From Rhizobium mongolense USDA 1844 (GTDB lineage: Bacteria > Pseudomonadota > Alphaproteobacteria > Rhizobiales > Rhizobiaceae): a stretch of 64,000 nt of DNA. Location of the stretch: contig NZ_ATTQ01000009.1 in the NCBI RefSeq assembly GCF_000419765.1, positions 1-64,000 on the forward strand. The letters are read 5' to 3'. The notes beneath the pieces were generated by a model that saw nothing but the letters and a program-made list of their open reading frames with translations, made no database searches and was not told where the DNA came from. Position 1 is the first letter of the stretch. Every line of letters starts with the position of its first letter. This document shows, piece by piece, positions 37,861-46,519 of this stretch. The position numbers and the translations under genes were made by a program.

Positions 37861-39222
37861 ATGCGACTGACCACAGCGTTTACAGCTTTTTTCTCTGTCT
37901 TCATTGCAACCGCATGCGTTTTCGCAAGTGAAGTCGGCCTGCAGGATATCCGCGTCTTCTCGATTGAACGCGGCAGCGCACTTGCGGTGACGATCTGGTA
38001 TCCATCGAAGGGCGATGGCGAACCGGCACTGGTCGGCGAGAACAGGATTTTTGAAGGCACGCCTGCCTCAAAGAACGCCTCCATCAGAACGGGCCGTTTT
38101 CCGTTGGTGATGCTTTCGCATGGCTCCGGTTCGCGGGTGGAGGGCATGGCCTGGATCGCCAGGGTGTTGGCCGAGGCGGGGTTCATCGTGGCCGGCCCCA
38201 ACCATCCCGGCACGACGAGCGGCGATTCCACGCCGGCTGCCACTCCGAAAATCTGGGAGCGCACCGAGGATATTTCGACCATCATCACGGCACTCGTCAG
38301 CGATGCGCGATGGCAGGCATCGATTAACAAGGACCGCATCGGCCTTCTCGGTTTTTCCCTCGGCGGCAGCACAGCAATGGAGCTTGCCGGCGCTCGCGCC
38401 GATCTCGATGCTTATGCGCGCTATTGCGACGACTATCCGGCCATGATGGATTGCCGCTGGTTCGAAGGCGGGCGCGGCTTCGTCAACAACAAGCAGGTTA
38501 CGGTCGAAAAATTCGATCTACGCAGCATCGACCGGGGGCGCTTCGAACAATCGAACCGCGATCCGCGCATCGCCTCTGCGGTGCTGGTCGATCCCGGCCT
38601 GGCGACGGCCTTCAGTCCTGAAAGCGTGAAAAGCATTGATATCCCGCTGACCTTCATCAATCTCGGCAGCATCGGCAAAATCCCGGTTGCGGTGCTTTCT
38701 GATCGGTTGGCGAAACAGGTCCCGAATGCCGCTTATGCGCAGGTCGACGATTCCGACCATTTCAGTTTTCTCCCCATTTGCAAGCAAGGCGCAGCGAATT
38801 TCCTGAAGTCGGTAGGCGATCCCGATCCCATTTGCGAACAGGGTGCAAGAAGATCGCGGGCCGATATTCACGAAGAACTCGCCATCCTTATCAGGCAGGC
38901 CTTTGAACGGCACGCTGCTCAGCTCGATGCGAAAGCATGGAGCTCGGCGCTGCTCGAAGGGCACCTGCGTGACCAAGCCAGATATTCTGGATGCGTTGCC
39001 TCTAAGCAATGTTCAGATCGGCGATTTCGCCATGCCTTGCAAGCAAGCGGGGCGACGTCATGTCGCCGGTCTCGTCGTCGACCATCACGGCATAGGCAGC
39101 GACCCCGACGAAGCGAGCAGCCATCGAGGCAGCAATCTTCTCAGCCGATGGACCGTTTGAAGCCTGGCGCATCTCCCCCGGCACGAGATTTCCGCGGTTC
39201 TTCTTGTAGGGCAGGACGATGA
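37861..39222 (+). CDS. Secreted alpha/beta hydrolase (dienelactone hydrolase-like) with aberrant C-terminal extension
   Basis: A 453-residue frame. Residues 1-23 form a signal peptide (TTAFTAFFSVFIATACVFAS). The hydrolase domain has the nucleophile elbow GFS166LGG, the oxyanion region LSHGSG and a likely catalytic histidine in DDSDHFSFLP. The family usually ends soon after a C-terminal helix, here about residue 360. The last 80 or so residues are arginine/serine-rich, low in complexity and run antisense through the gene at 39002-39241. The natural stop therefore seems lost. Activity may be retained. GAGG precedes the ATG. Confidence 0.75.
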   Translation: MRLTTAFTAFFSVFIATACVFASEVGLQDIRVFSIERGSALAVTIWYPSKGDGEPALVGENRIFEGTPASKNASIRTGRFPLVMLSHGSGSRVEGMAWIARVLAEAGFIVAGPNHPGTTSGDSTPAATPKIWERTEDISTIITALVSDARWQASINKDRIGLLGFSLGGSTAMELAGARADLDAYARYCDDYPAMMDCRWFEGGRGFVNNKQVTVEKFDLRSIDRGRFEQSNRDPRIASAVLVDPGLATAFSPESVKSIDIPLTFINLGSIGKIPVAVLSDRLAKQVPNAAYAQVDDSDHFSFLPICKQGAANFLKSVGDPDPICEQGARRSRADIHEELAILIRQAFERHAAQLDAKAWSSALLEGHLRDQARYSGCVASKQCSDRRFRHALQASGATSCRRSRRRPSRHRQRPRRSEQPSRQQSSQPMDRLKPGASPPARDFRGSSCRAGR

Positions 39223-39241
39223 ACTTCTCGGCGCTTGACAT
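39002..39241 (-). CDS. Conserved-looking hypothetical protein, antisense to the hydrolase 3' end
   Basis: A 79-residue frame starting MSSAEKFIVLPYKKNRGNLV with an AAAGG site upstream of the ATG. Its composition is protein-like, unlike the arginine-rich antisense extension of the hydrolase frame, so this is taken as the real gene in the overlap. No domain is recognised; the pattern of a small soluble protein with AASMAARFVGVAAYAVMVDD in the middle recalls uncharacterised rhizobial proteins. Confidence 0.6.
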   Translation of the reverse strand: MSSAEKFIVLPYKKNRGNLVPGEMRQASNGPSAEKIAASMAARFVGVAAYAVMVDDETGDMTSPRLLARHGEIADLNIA

Positions 39242-39656
39242 GGCTTTGCCTTTCATTATGTTCTTTAAATGTTCCTATTGGGGAAGCGAGTCAAGCGATT
39301 CATTTGCCGTCTGACCGGAGCGAGCCAAACCTTCCGCCAAGCGCTCGCGGCTCTAGAGGTCGAACGTTACCGCGCTCCTTCTTTTCGGCGTGAGCGCAGC
39401 GCACAGCCAAGATCGCCGCTGCCCCATCAGCGTAGTTCAGGCGAAGCCCGCCGCATACTTTTTGTCTTGTCCGTTCAACGGCCGCTAATCGTGCTCGCAA
39501 AGAGACGAGTGAGCGTGGCGGTCAACGAGAAAGAGAACCAGCGTAGTCAATGCTTCGGCTCTGATCTTAGATAGGGGTAACTCGGATGAGCTGAGGGAGG
39601 AGGCGCTCCAGCATCCGGCTTGGGAAAGGCGCCTTGAGGCCTCCCGTCGCGCGCGC
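39242..39656. other. 415-bp stretch without a supportable gene
   Basis: Bounded by the small antisense gene and the ugpE fragment. No domain, hairpin or repeat was recognised. It includes the breakpoint where ugpE was truncated. Confidence 0.4.
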
Positions 39657-40051
39657 CTCTGATTGCCTCCGCCTCGGCGACATTTCTCTTCCGCCAGTTC
39701 TTCCTGACCGTGCCTGAGGAGCTGTACGAGGCGGCGAAACTCGATGGCGCCGGCCCCCTTAAATTCTTCAAGGATGTGCTGCTGCCGCTTTCCACCGCCA
39801 ATATCGCGGCCCTTGCAATCATCCTCTTTCTCTATGGCTGGAACCAGTATCTCTGGCCGCTGCTCTTTACCACCGACAAGACGATGGCTACCGCAATTCT
39901 GGGTCTTAGGGAGCTGGTCCCGGTGTCGGATTCCGTGCCTGCATGGAACATTGCCATGAGCGCCGCTCTCTTCGTCATGTTGCCTCCGGCAGTCATCATT
40001 CTCCTCATGCAACGCTGGTTCACCAAGGGGCTGGTCGATTCCGGCAAGTAA
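39657..40051 (+). pseudogene. ugpE: 3' fragment of glycerol-3-phosphate ABC transporter permease UgpE
   Basis: From about PLIASASATFLFRQFFL to the stop, some 130 residues match the C-terminal half of UgpE, including the EAA loop (ELYEAAKLDGAGPLKFFKDV) and WNQYLWPLLFTT. The N-terminal half of about 150 residues and its start are missing; upstream sequence is unrelated and hits a stop in the adjacent frame. The other ugp transporter genes are not upstream, so uptake through this locus is not possible. ugpQ follows in its usual place. Confidence 0.85.
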
Positions 40052-40083
40052 GCCTTTGCCTCGTCAATAAGGACAATTTCGAT

Positions 40084-40815
40084 ATGGTTTACATCATCGG
40101 CCATCGCGGTGGCCGCAACCTCGGGCCCGAAAACAGCCTTTCTGGCTTCCGCAAACTGGCTGAAATGCCAGTCGAAGGCGTCGAATTCGATGTGCATTTG
40201 ACCCGTTCGGGCGAACTGCTCGTCATTCACGACGCAACGCTTGATCGCACGACCGATCACTCCGGACCGGTCTTCGACCTTGCTCCAGGCGAGCACCGAA
40301 GCGTCAGGCTGAAAGACAGCGACGGAGAGGCGATACCGACGCTTGAAGAGGTTCTCGAGATATTCAAGGGCAGCGCCCTTGAGCTGCATATCGAACTGAA
40401 GGCAGATGCGAAAGGGGATGCTTATCCGGGCCTTGAGAGGAGGGCTGCAAACCTCGTCGATGGCCTCAAGCTTGCCGGCCGTTCGTTCCTGACGAGCTTT
40501 CACGCCAGCGTTCTTCAAACTGTCCGTGAGGTTGCGCCGCATATCCGGACGCTGTCGTCATTTGACCGCGCAGCCGCCGAGCGACTTGGGCTCAGATCCG
40601 GCCTTAAGAAAATGGAGGAGCTCGCCGACATCATTGCCGTCGAAAAGTCTCTGCTTGCGACGCATTGGGACGAAATCACGTCCTTCATACCATTTGATCG
40701 GCTCGGCGCATGGGTGCCAAATCATACTGCCGACCTTGCCTATTGGTTGGCCAAACCCGTCCGGCAGATCACGACCGACAGGCCGGATCTGGCCCTTAGC
40801 ATACGGGGTTCGTGA
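40084..40815 (+). CDS. ugpQ: Glycerophosphodiester phosphodiesterase
   Basis: A 243-residue GDPD-family enzyme that hydrolyses glycerophosphodiesters to glycerol-3-phosphate and an alcohol. The catalytic residues are present: H7-R8 and E16 in GHRGGRNLGPEN, E34 and D36 in VEFDVHLTRSGE, and H49-D50. It has no signal peptide, consistent with cytoplasmic UgpQ acting after Ugp uptake. It follows the ugpE fragment by 32 bases, so the operon order survives although the permease is broken. Confidence 0.93.
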   Translation: MVYIIGHRGGRNLGPENSLSGFRKLAEMPVEGVEFDVHLTRSGELLVIHDATLDRTTDHSGPVFDLAPGEHRSVRLKDSDGEAIPTLEEVLEIFKGSALELHIELKADAKGDAYPGLERRAANLVDGLKLAGRSFLTSFHASVLQTVREVAPHIRTLSSFDRAAAERLGLRSGLKKMEELADIIAVEKSLLATHWDEITSFIPFDRLGAWVPNHTADLAYWLAKPVRQITTDRPDLALSIRGS

Positions 40816-40818
40816 ACC

Positions 40819-41556
40819 GTGTCCTTATCTGCGACAGACCCCACGCGCGCCTCCAATCACTCCAACCCCGATCCCCTTCATAACATTGACCTGGTCATTT
40901 TCGACTGCGATGGCGTGCTCATCGACAGTGAGCCGATCGCAAGCCGCACACTTGCGGAAGCCCTGCAGGAGGCGGGCGTTGCAATCACCCCTTCCGAAGC
41001 CCACGAAAAATTCACGGGCAATTCCGAAACGGTGATCCGCGACATGTGCGTCCGCGACTACGGCTTGGGTGACGTTGCAAACGTCTTCCAAGCCTGGCAT
41101 CGGCGGCTTTACGCCGAATTCGCACGGTCCTTGACGCCAATGACTGGCATCGGCGACATCGTCGCCAGCCTAACCCGGCCGAAATGTGTTGCGTCGAACA
41201 GTACGATGCATCGGCTTCGCGCGAGCCTCGGCGGGCTCGATCTCTGGCAGTGTTTCCACCCGGGGGTCTTCAGCGCCGAGGCCGTGGCGCGGCCAAAACC
41301 TGCCCCGGACCTTTTATTGCATTGCGCCGAGAAATTCGCGGCAAGACCGGCACGCTGTGTCATGGTCGACGACAGCCCGCACGGCGTTGCGGCAGCCGTC
41401 TCCGCCGGCATGATCGCCATAGGCTTCGTTGATCCTGCCGACCCGAGGCCGGCAAGGAAGGCATTGCTTGCCTCTTCGGGCGCCTTTGGCGTGGCAACCG
41501 GAGCCGGGGAATTAACCTCAATGCTGTTGGCAGCGAGCCAGTCGATCAGGGCCTAG
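40819..41556 (+). CDS. HAD-superfamily phosphatase (beta-phosphoglucomutase-like)
   Basis: A 245-residue HAD subfamily IA hydrolase. The nucleophile and acid are D29 and D31 in VIFDCDGVLIDSE, motif II is ASNSTMHR, and the C-terminal motif is MVDDSPHGVAAA. It starts with GTG 3 bases after ugpQ, so it is in the same operon and may dephosphorylate glycerol-3-phosphate or a sugar phosphate. The first 20 residues are not part of the fold; a later start is possible. Confidence 0.88.
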   Translation: MSLSATDPTRASNHSNPDPLHNIDLVIFDCDGVLIDSEPIASRTLAEALQEAGVAITPSEAHEKFTGNSETVIRDMCVRDYGLGDVANVFQAWHRRLYAEFARSLTPMTGIGDIVASLTRPKCVASNSTMHRLRASLGGLDLWQCFHPGVFSAEAVARPKPAPDLLLHCAEKFAARPARCVMVDDSPHGVAAAVSAGMIAIGFVDPADPRPARKALLASSGAFGVATGAGELTSMLLAASQSIRA

Positions 41557-41845
41557 GTTTTTATCCCTCCCGAGATGCGCGGGTCGACTTATCTCTTGAA
41601 ACTCCGCCATCCCTCTGACGGCGGCTTTATGCGGCTCTGCTCGCGCCGGTTCGTGGAACTGGAAGCAAACGTTCTAACGCGCCGAGCCTCAGCCTACCTT
41701 AACTGTACAACAAGATGTCTGACCAGGGAACCGCTACGTTTCGTTACACTTCGGATCGTTTTGAACACATGACCGATACGTCAATCGGGCAAATGACACT
41801 TCCCGAAACGACGTCGCCAGCGACGCAGCAAAGGAGTGTTTGGAG

Positions 41846-42265
41846 ATGACGAAGATCGATAAGGTTCTTTATACCGGCAAGACCCGGACCACCGGCGGCC
41901 GCGAGGGGGCGTCTCGCAGTGACGATAGTCAGTTGGACATAAAGCTCTCGCCTCCCGGCAGCAATCGGGACGGCACCAATCCCGAGCAGCTCTTTGCCGC
42001 CGGATGGTCGGCCTGCTTCATCGGCGCAATCGGCATTGCCGCGGGCAAGCGAAAGGTGAAGCTGCCTCAGGATCTTTCCGTTGATGCCGAGGTCGATCTT
42101 GGAATCAGCGACGGCGACTATTTTCTGCAGGCCCGCCTTAACGTTCGCCTGCCGGGTATCGAGCCGGCATTGGCAACAGCCCTCGTCGAGGAAGCGCATC
42201 AGACATGTCCGTATTCCAAGGCGACGCGCGACAACATCCATGTGGAACTGCAGATCGTCGAGTAA
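41846..42265 (+). CDS. ohr: Organic hydroperoxide resistance protein (second Ohr)
   Basis: A 139-residue Ohr paralogue of the protein at 17843-18250, with redox cysteines C57 (GWSACFIGAIG) and C121 (HQTCPYSKATRDN). AAGGAG precedes the ATG; the TTG 6 bases earlier is less likely. No OhrR gene is adjacent. The two copies are clearly similar along their whole length. Confidence 0.93.
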   Translation: MTKIDKVLYTGKTRTTGGREGASRSDDSQLDIKLSPPGSNRDGTNPEQLFAAGWSACFIGAIGIAAGKRKVKLPQDLSVDAEVDLGISDGDYFLQARLNVRLPGIEPALATALVEEAHQTCPYSKATRDNIHVELQIVE

Positions 42266-42365
42266 TGCAAGCGGCCGCTACAGCCCAAGGGTCTGCGGCG
42301 GCCGGAAAAGGCGCAACGCGAACGGAAGAAGACATGGGTCCTCCCCCCATGTCTGCGGAGGACGA

Positions 42366-42515
42366 ATGAGACTGCTGATCATCTCTATTCTGAGCGGAGT
42401 AATCTTCGCGACGCCCTGTCTCTACGATTTCGCCTCGCAGGAACCCTCGCCGCTGGATGGCCTGCGCACGGCGGCGTCTGCGCTCGCCGCTGAAGCGCCC
42501 CGGCAGTCGCGCTAG
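42366..42515 (+). CDS. Hypothetical small secreted or membrane-anchored protein
   Basis: A 49-residue frame with an N-terminal hydrophobic segment (MRLLIISILSGVIFATPCLY) and a GGAGG site before the ATG. It could be a signal peptide with a short mature part, or a tiny membrane protein. No family is recognised. Confidence 0.45.
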   Translation: MRLLIISILSGVIFATPCLYDFASQEPSPLDGLRTAASALAAEAPRQSR

Positions 42516-42683
42516 AAACCGCTTGCCCGTCAGCGTTGAGCATCATCCGTATACGCGAACGAACCTCGACGCGCCGAGGTCGCGCCGGCGGCTTGATCGC
42601 GACGGCGCGAGAGCTGGGCCATTCGCAGCCAATCTTCAGGACGTCAGGCACCTTTCCGAAGATGGTGCTGCCGGCGGGCAAGA

Positions 42684-43307
42684 TCAGTCCCTTTGCATCA
42701 TCTCGCTGATGATTTTCGAGAGGCTGTAAAGGCGCTGCTCGATCATTGTCGGAACCTCGCAGACGTAAGAAAGCGACTGGACACGCTCTTCGAAGATGCG
42801 CGTCTCCCATGTCAGTTGCGCCGTCTGCCTGGCAAGCTCGGTCTGGTCGGCATCAGATGCCGTGCGCATCTTGTCGACCTCCGCGGCCTTTTTTCTGAGA
42901 TCGGCCGCAAGCTGCCTTTGACTTTCGGCATAGCGCGAAATGCCGGATATGATCAGGCCGCGTTCTATGTTGATCTTGTCGAATACGCCCATGAAAAGCT
43001 GCTCCAGCTTTTCATGGGCCTGATCCTTGGGCAGCGATGCGATGTAATCCGAAATTTGCTTGCGGGCATCATCGATCGGATTGCTGCGTTTGACGAGTTC
43101 GGCGGCGAGGTCGGACAATCGAGGGTCCTTATCCCATTGCTTGGCCGTTTCGGGAAGCTCGCCGGCGTTCCACACCTGGCCGATCGAAAGTTCAGGCACC
43201 TTGCGTTGAACGCAAGGCCAGTCGGGATCGGTGTTTGCTGCGGGGTGTGCCGCCGGTGCCGCAGACAGCGCGGCAAGGATTGCGATCACGAAGAAGCGTC
43301 GGCTCAC
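42684..43307 (-). CDS. Secreted protein of the PQQ-alcohol-dehydrogenase-associated ABC operon
   Basis: A 207-residue protein with a signal peptide (FFVIAILAALSAAPAAHPAA) and a conserved start of the mature part (DWPCVQRKVPELSIGQVW). Residues 95-180 are largely helical and coiled-coil-like (SRYAESQRQLAADLRKKAAE). Its start overlaps the permease stop, making it the last gene of a six-gene operon. Proteins of this sort accompany the ABC system near PQQ-dependent alcohol dehydrogenases; function is unknown. Confidence 0.75.
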   Translation of the reverse strand: MSRRFFVIAILAALSAAPAAHPAANTDPDWPCVQRKVPELSIGQVWNAGELPETAKQWDKDPRLSDLAAELVKRSNPIDDARKQISDYIASLPKDQAHEKLEQLFMGVFDKINIERGLIISGISRYAESQRQLAADLRKKAAEVDKMRTASDADQTELARQTAQLTWETRIFEERVQSLSYVCEVPTMIEQRLYSLSKIISEMMQRD

Positions 43308-44173
43308 TGGCTTGCTCCCATCTCCTGCTTGCGGACGGTCAGGCCACGTGCGGGATTATAGGCCAGGATGGCTCCCCCCAACAGGGCAAGCGTGACCGCC
43401 AGAACGACGGCAAGCGATGTCCATTCGATGCGCGCGTAAAAGGCGAAGCGGATGAGTTCGACCGCATAGGTGAACGGGTTGAGGAGGCATATCTTGTGAA
43501 GCAGGGGGCTTGCTTCTTGAACCCGCCAGAGCGGGTAAAGTGCCGAGGAGGCGAAATACATGGGAAAGATCACGAAATTCATGATCCCTGCAAAATTCTC
43601 CAATTGCTTGACAAGCGATGACAAGAGCATCCCGAGCGCTCCAAGCATCAGCCCTGAGAAAAACAGCGCAGGCAGGATGATGAAATAGCCGGCGATTGGC
43701 GCCTTGACGTCCCAAAACCAGGCAATCGCCAGGAATGCATAGACCTGGAGAAGCGAGACGGCAACGCCGGCCAAAAGCTTGGAGACGAGAAGGTACCAGC
43801 GCGGAAATGGACTGACGAGCAGGATACGCATATTGCCCATCTCCCGGTCATAGACCATCGACAGGGAGGACTGCATGCCGCTGAAGAGGAGGATCATCCC
43901 GCACAATCCAGGCGTGATGTAGACCTCGTAGAGAACATAGGTCTCATACGGCGGTATGATCGAAACGCCCAGCACCTGCCGGAAACCGGCTGCGAATATG
44001 AAGAGCCAGAGCAGGGGCCGCACCAGCGAGGAGACGAAGCGTTCCTTCTGCGAGAGGTAGCGCAACCATTCGCGCAACAGAATACCCTTCAGGCAGACGA
44101 GGTACTGGATTGGTGTGAAGCCTTTCCATTTCCCGGCGGTCGCACCGCCCAACGTTCCGATCGCGCCGGTCAT
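43304..44173 (-). CDS. ABC transporter permease, PQQ-alcohol dehydrogenase system (PedC-like)
   Basis: A 289-residue ABC-2 type permease with about six transmembrane segments after residue 45 and the ABC-2 signature region NPFTYAVELIRFAFY. The start at 44173 overlaps the ATPase stop by 4 bases (ATGA). Together with the ATPase at 44170 it forms an ABC-2 exporter-type module seen in PQQ-dependent alcohol catabolism clusters. The cargo is unknown. Confidence 0.85.
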   Translation of the reverse strand: MTGAIGTLGGATAGKWKGFTPIQYLVCLKGILLREWLRYLSQKERFVSSLVRPLLWLFIFAAGFRQVLGVSIIPPYETYVLYEVYITPGLCGMILLFSGMQSSLSMVYDREMGNMRILLVSPFPRWYLLVSKLLAGVAVSLLQVYAFLAIAWFWDVKAPIAGYFIILPALFFSGLMLGALGMLLSSLVKQLENFAGIMNFVIFPMYFASSALYPLWRVQEASPLLHKICLLNPFTYAVELIRFAFYARIEWTSLAVVLAVTLALLGGAILAYNPARGLTVRKQEMGASQ

Positions 44174-44976
44174 GGCTTTCCTCCCCGGATATTCATGTCT
44201 GTGATACCGGTAAGCTTCGAGAATGCCTGATTGATGGTCTCGGTGCCGGTGTGGGAAAGAATGGTCGAAACCTGGCCATCGGCGACGAGCTTTCCCTGGT
44301 CCAGGACCAGGATCTGATCCGCCTGGCCAACCTCGTCGATCAGGTGGGTTGCCCACAGCACGCTGATGCCTGCGCTCTCCACGAGAGCACGAATATCCCT
44401 CAGAATGGTCGCACGCGACTTGATATCGAGCCCGACCGTCGCCTCGTCGAGCAGCAGCAGGGAAGGCCGGTGCAGCAAGGCCCGAACGATCTCGACACGC
44501 CTGATCTGTCCGCCGGACAGACCGCGGACCTTTTCCTCGATGCGGTCGCTCATGTCGATTGATTGAAGAAGCTCGTCGATGCGTTGCCGTGCCACACGCG
44601 ATCCGATGCCGTGCAAGGAGGCGTGATAGAGGAGATTTTGTCGGACACTCAAATCGAGATCGAGGGTACGGGCCTGAAACACGATGCCGAGGTGTCTGAG
44701 TGCGGGGCCGGGATTGCGATCGATGTCCTGGCCGAAAACGCGAATGCGGCCCGCCGGCGGCGAAAAAAGATGGCTGACGAGTGAAAAGAGCGTCGTCTTG
44801 CCGGCACCGTTAAGCCCCAGAAGAACGGTGAAGCGCGAGGGTTCTATGGAAAACGACACATTGTCGAGCGCCTTTCGCTGCCCATAGCTATAGCTGACGG
44901 AGGCAAGTTCGAGTGCGGCGACCGCCGCACTCTCTTGCCTATTGGATGTCTCGTCCAAGCGGGATTCAAGCTTCAT
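44170..44976 (-). CDS. ABC transporter ATP-binding protein, PQQ-alcohol dehydrogenase system
   Basis: A 268-residue ATPase: Walker A GLNGAGKTT at residues 54-62, signature LSGGQIRRVEIVRALL, Walker B LLLLDEATVGLD and the switch histidine in WATHLIDE. It belongs to the ABC-2/CcmA-like group and pairs with the overlapping permease gene. AAAGG precedes the ATG. Confidence 0.92.
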   Translation of the reverse strand: MKLESRLDETSNRQESAAVAALELASVSYSYGQRKALDNVSFSIEPSRFTVLLGLNGAGKTTLFSLVSHLFSPPAGRIRVFGQDIDRNPGPALRHLGIVFQARTLDLDLSVRQNLLYHASLHGIGSRVARQRIDELLQSIDMSDRIEEKVRGLSGGQIRRVEIVRALLHRPSLLLLDEATVGLDIKSRATILRDIRALVESAGISVLWATHLIDEVGQADQILVLDQGKLVADGQVSTILSHTGTETINQAFSKLTGITDMNIRGGKP

Positions 44977-45031
44977 TGGTTATGCCTTTCACAAGCGGCG
45001 TTGCCGCAGGCGAGCAAGACGCCCGGGATGC

Positions 45032-45493
45032 CTACTTGATGATGATCTTGCCTGTCATGCCCTTGTCGGCAAGGTCGGGAACCGACCAAGTGTATTCTCC
45101 CGGCCGCACTGTCGAAAACTGCACGTTGATCGTTCCTTCTGAATCGAATTCGAGCCATGCCGGGGCTCCATTCATGTGAACCTCGAGATCGTTGATGACG
45201 ATCTGGTTCATCCACACGTTGCGAAACAGATCGGTCACGAACTTGTATTCAAGGCCGGCCGCCGACGTGATCTTCCACCGGTAGCCCTGTCCTGAAACGA
45301 GTTCGAAGTCCTTCCGGTTCACTGCGTAGCTGTTGTCCTTCGATCCGAGGATCAATTCCGGCACGTTTTGGCTTGCGCGCGTAACCTTGGGCGCGGGATC
45401 GCCGTCGTCGTCATCAGCGGACTGGGCAAGGGCCGGTTGTTGCGTAGAAAGAGCGCCAATAAGAATTGCAGAAGCAATAACTGCAAGTTTCAT
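45032..45493 (-). CDS. Periplasmic cupredoxin-like protein of the PQQ-associated operon
   Basis: A 153-residue protein with a signal peptide (LAVIASAILIGALSTQQPAL). The C-terminal half (FSTVRPGEYTWSVPDLADKG, MTGKIIIK) has the cupredoxin sandwich ending. The usual copper ligands are absent: there is no cysteine anywhere in the mature protein and almost no histidine. It may therefore be a structural or protein-binding cupredoxin fold. It lies between the beta-propeller and ATPase genes. Confidence 0.7.
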   Translation of the reverse strand: MKLAVIASAILIGALSTQQPALAQSADDDDGDPAPKVTRASQNVPELILGSKDNSYAVNRKDFELVSGQGYRWKITSAAGLEYKFVTDLFRNVWMNQIVINDLEVHMNGAPAWLEFDSEGTINVQFSTVRPGEYTWSVPDLADKGMTGKIIIK

Positions 45494-45524
45494 GTTGTCC
45501 TCCTTTTGGAAATCGGAACGCCTA

Positions 45525-46499
45525 TCAGTTGGGTGCTACGGTCACTCCCCACGGCATGGCGCCGACGGTGACGGATTTGACCGGCTCGTCGCTCGCCGTG
45601 TCGATGAAGGTGATATCGTTGGAAAGACCGTTCGTGCTGATCAGGTGCTGGCCGTCGGGCGTGAAAGCCAACTGCCAGACGCGCTGACCGACAAGGATAT
45701 ATTTCTCGACCTCATAGGTTTGCGTGTCTACGACCGCCACGCGGTTGGCCGGGCCGAGGGCGACATAGGCTTTCTTGCCGTCCGCCGAAATCCGCACGCC
45801 AACGGGCTGAATCGCCTCCGAGCGCAAACCCTGGATCTCAAACGTGATCTTTTTGACGATTTGTCTGGAGGCATTGTCTATGACGGAGACGGTTCCGCCG
45901 ATCTCCGAAGAGACCCAGACCTGTGAACCGTCCGGCTTGAATTCGGCAAAGCGCGGGCGCGAGTCGACGAGCACGTTGGCGACGATCTCATGGGTCGAGG
46001 TATCGATAAAATGCGCCATGTTCGTCGTTTCGGAGGTGTTCACCATCGTCTTTCCGTCGGGGCTGACGCCCATGCCTTCTGGCTCCACGCCGACCGGTAT
46101 CTCGGTGATCACGGATTTCTTGTCGACGTCGATGACGGTGACCAGATTGTCATCCTCATTTGCGACGTAGAGCGTCTTGCCGTCAGGCGAGAGCACGAAG
46201 AGCTCCGGATCCGGACCGGAAGGCAGTGTCCCGATGATCTGATGCGTTGCCGTATCGATGATCTCGACGGTGTCGTCGTCGCTCGCGCAGACATAAAGGT
46301 GCTTTCCGTCATGGGAAATCGTAATGCCGCGCGGCCTTTGTCCAACATTGATTGTCTGGGTAGCTTCCATCGTCTTGGAGTCGACGACGGTGACGGTGTT
46401 GTCCTTCTCGTTCGAAACATAGACGGTGTTGGCCAGAGACGGCCCCACATACAAGACGGCGGCGATCATTCCCGCAAGCAGGTAAACATGTCTGCGCAT
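45525..46499 (-). CDS. YVTN-family beta-propeller protein, PQQ-dependent catabolism-associated
   Basis: A 324-residue secreted protein (signal peptide to about residue 22) made of seven or so repeats of the YVTN type: TVYVSNEKDNTVTVVDSKTM, LYVCASDDDTVEIIDTAT, LYVANEDDNLVTVIDVD and so on. These propellers accompany PQQ-dependent alcohol dehydrogenases with the ABC genes here. The role may be periplasmic binding or scaffold; no catalytic residues are evident. Confidence 0.88.
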   Translation of the reverse strand: MRRHVYLLAGMIAAVLYVGPSLANTVYVSNEKDNTVTVVDSKTMEATQTINVGQRPRGITISHDGKHLYVCASDDDTVEIIDTATHQIIGTLPSGPDPELFVLSPDGKTLYVANEDDNLVTVIDVDKKSVITEIPVGVEPEGMGVSPDGKTMVNTSETTNMAHFIDTSTHEIVANVLVDSRPRFAEFKPDGSQVWVSSEIGGTVSVIDNASRQIVKKITFEIQGLRSEAIQPVGVRISADGKKAYVALGPANRVAVVDTQTYEVEKYILVGQRVWQLAFTPDGQHLISTNGLSNDITFIDTASDEPVKSVTVGAMPWGVTVAPN

Positions 46500-46519
46500 T
46501 CTCTCCTCCCATTACGTAT

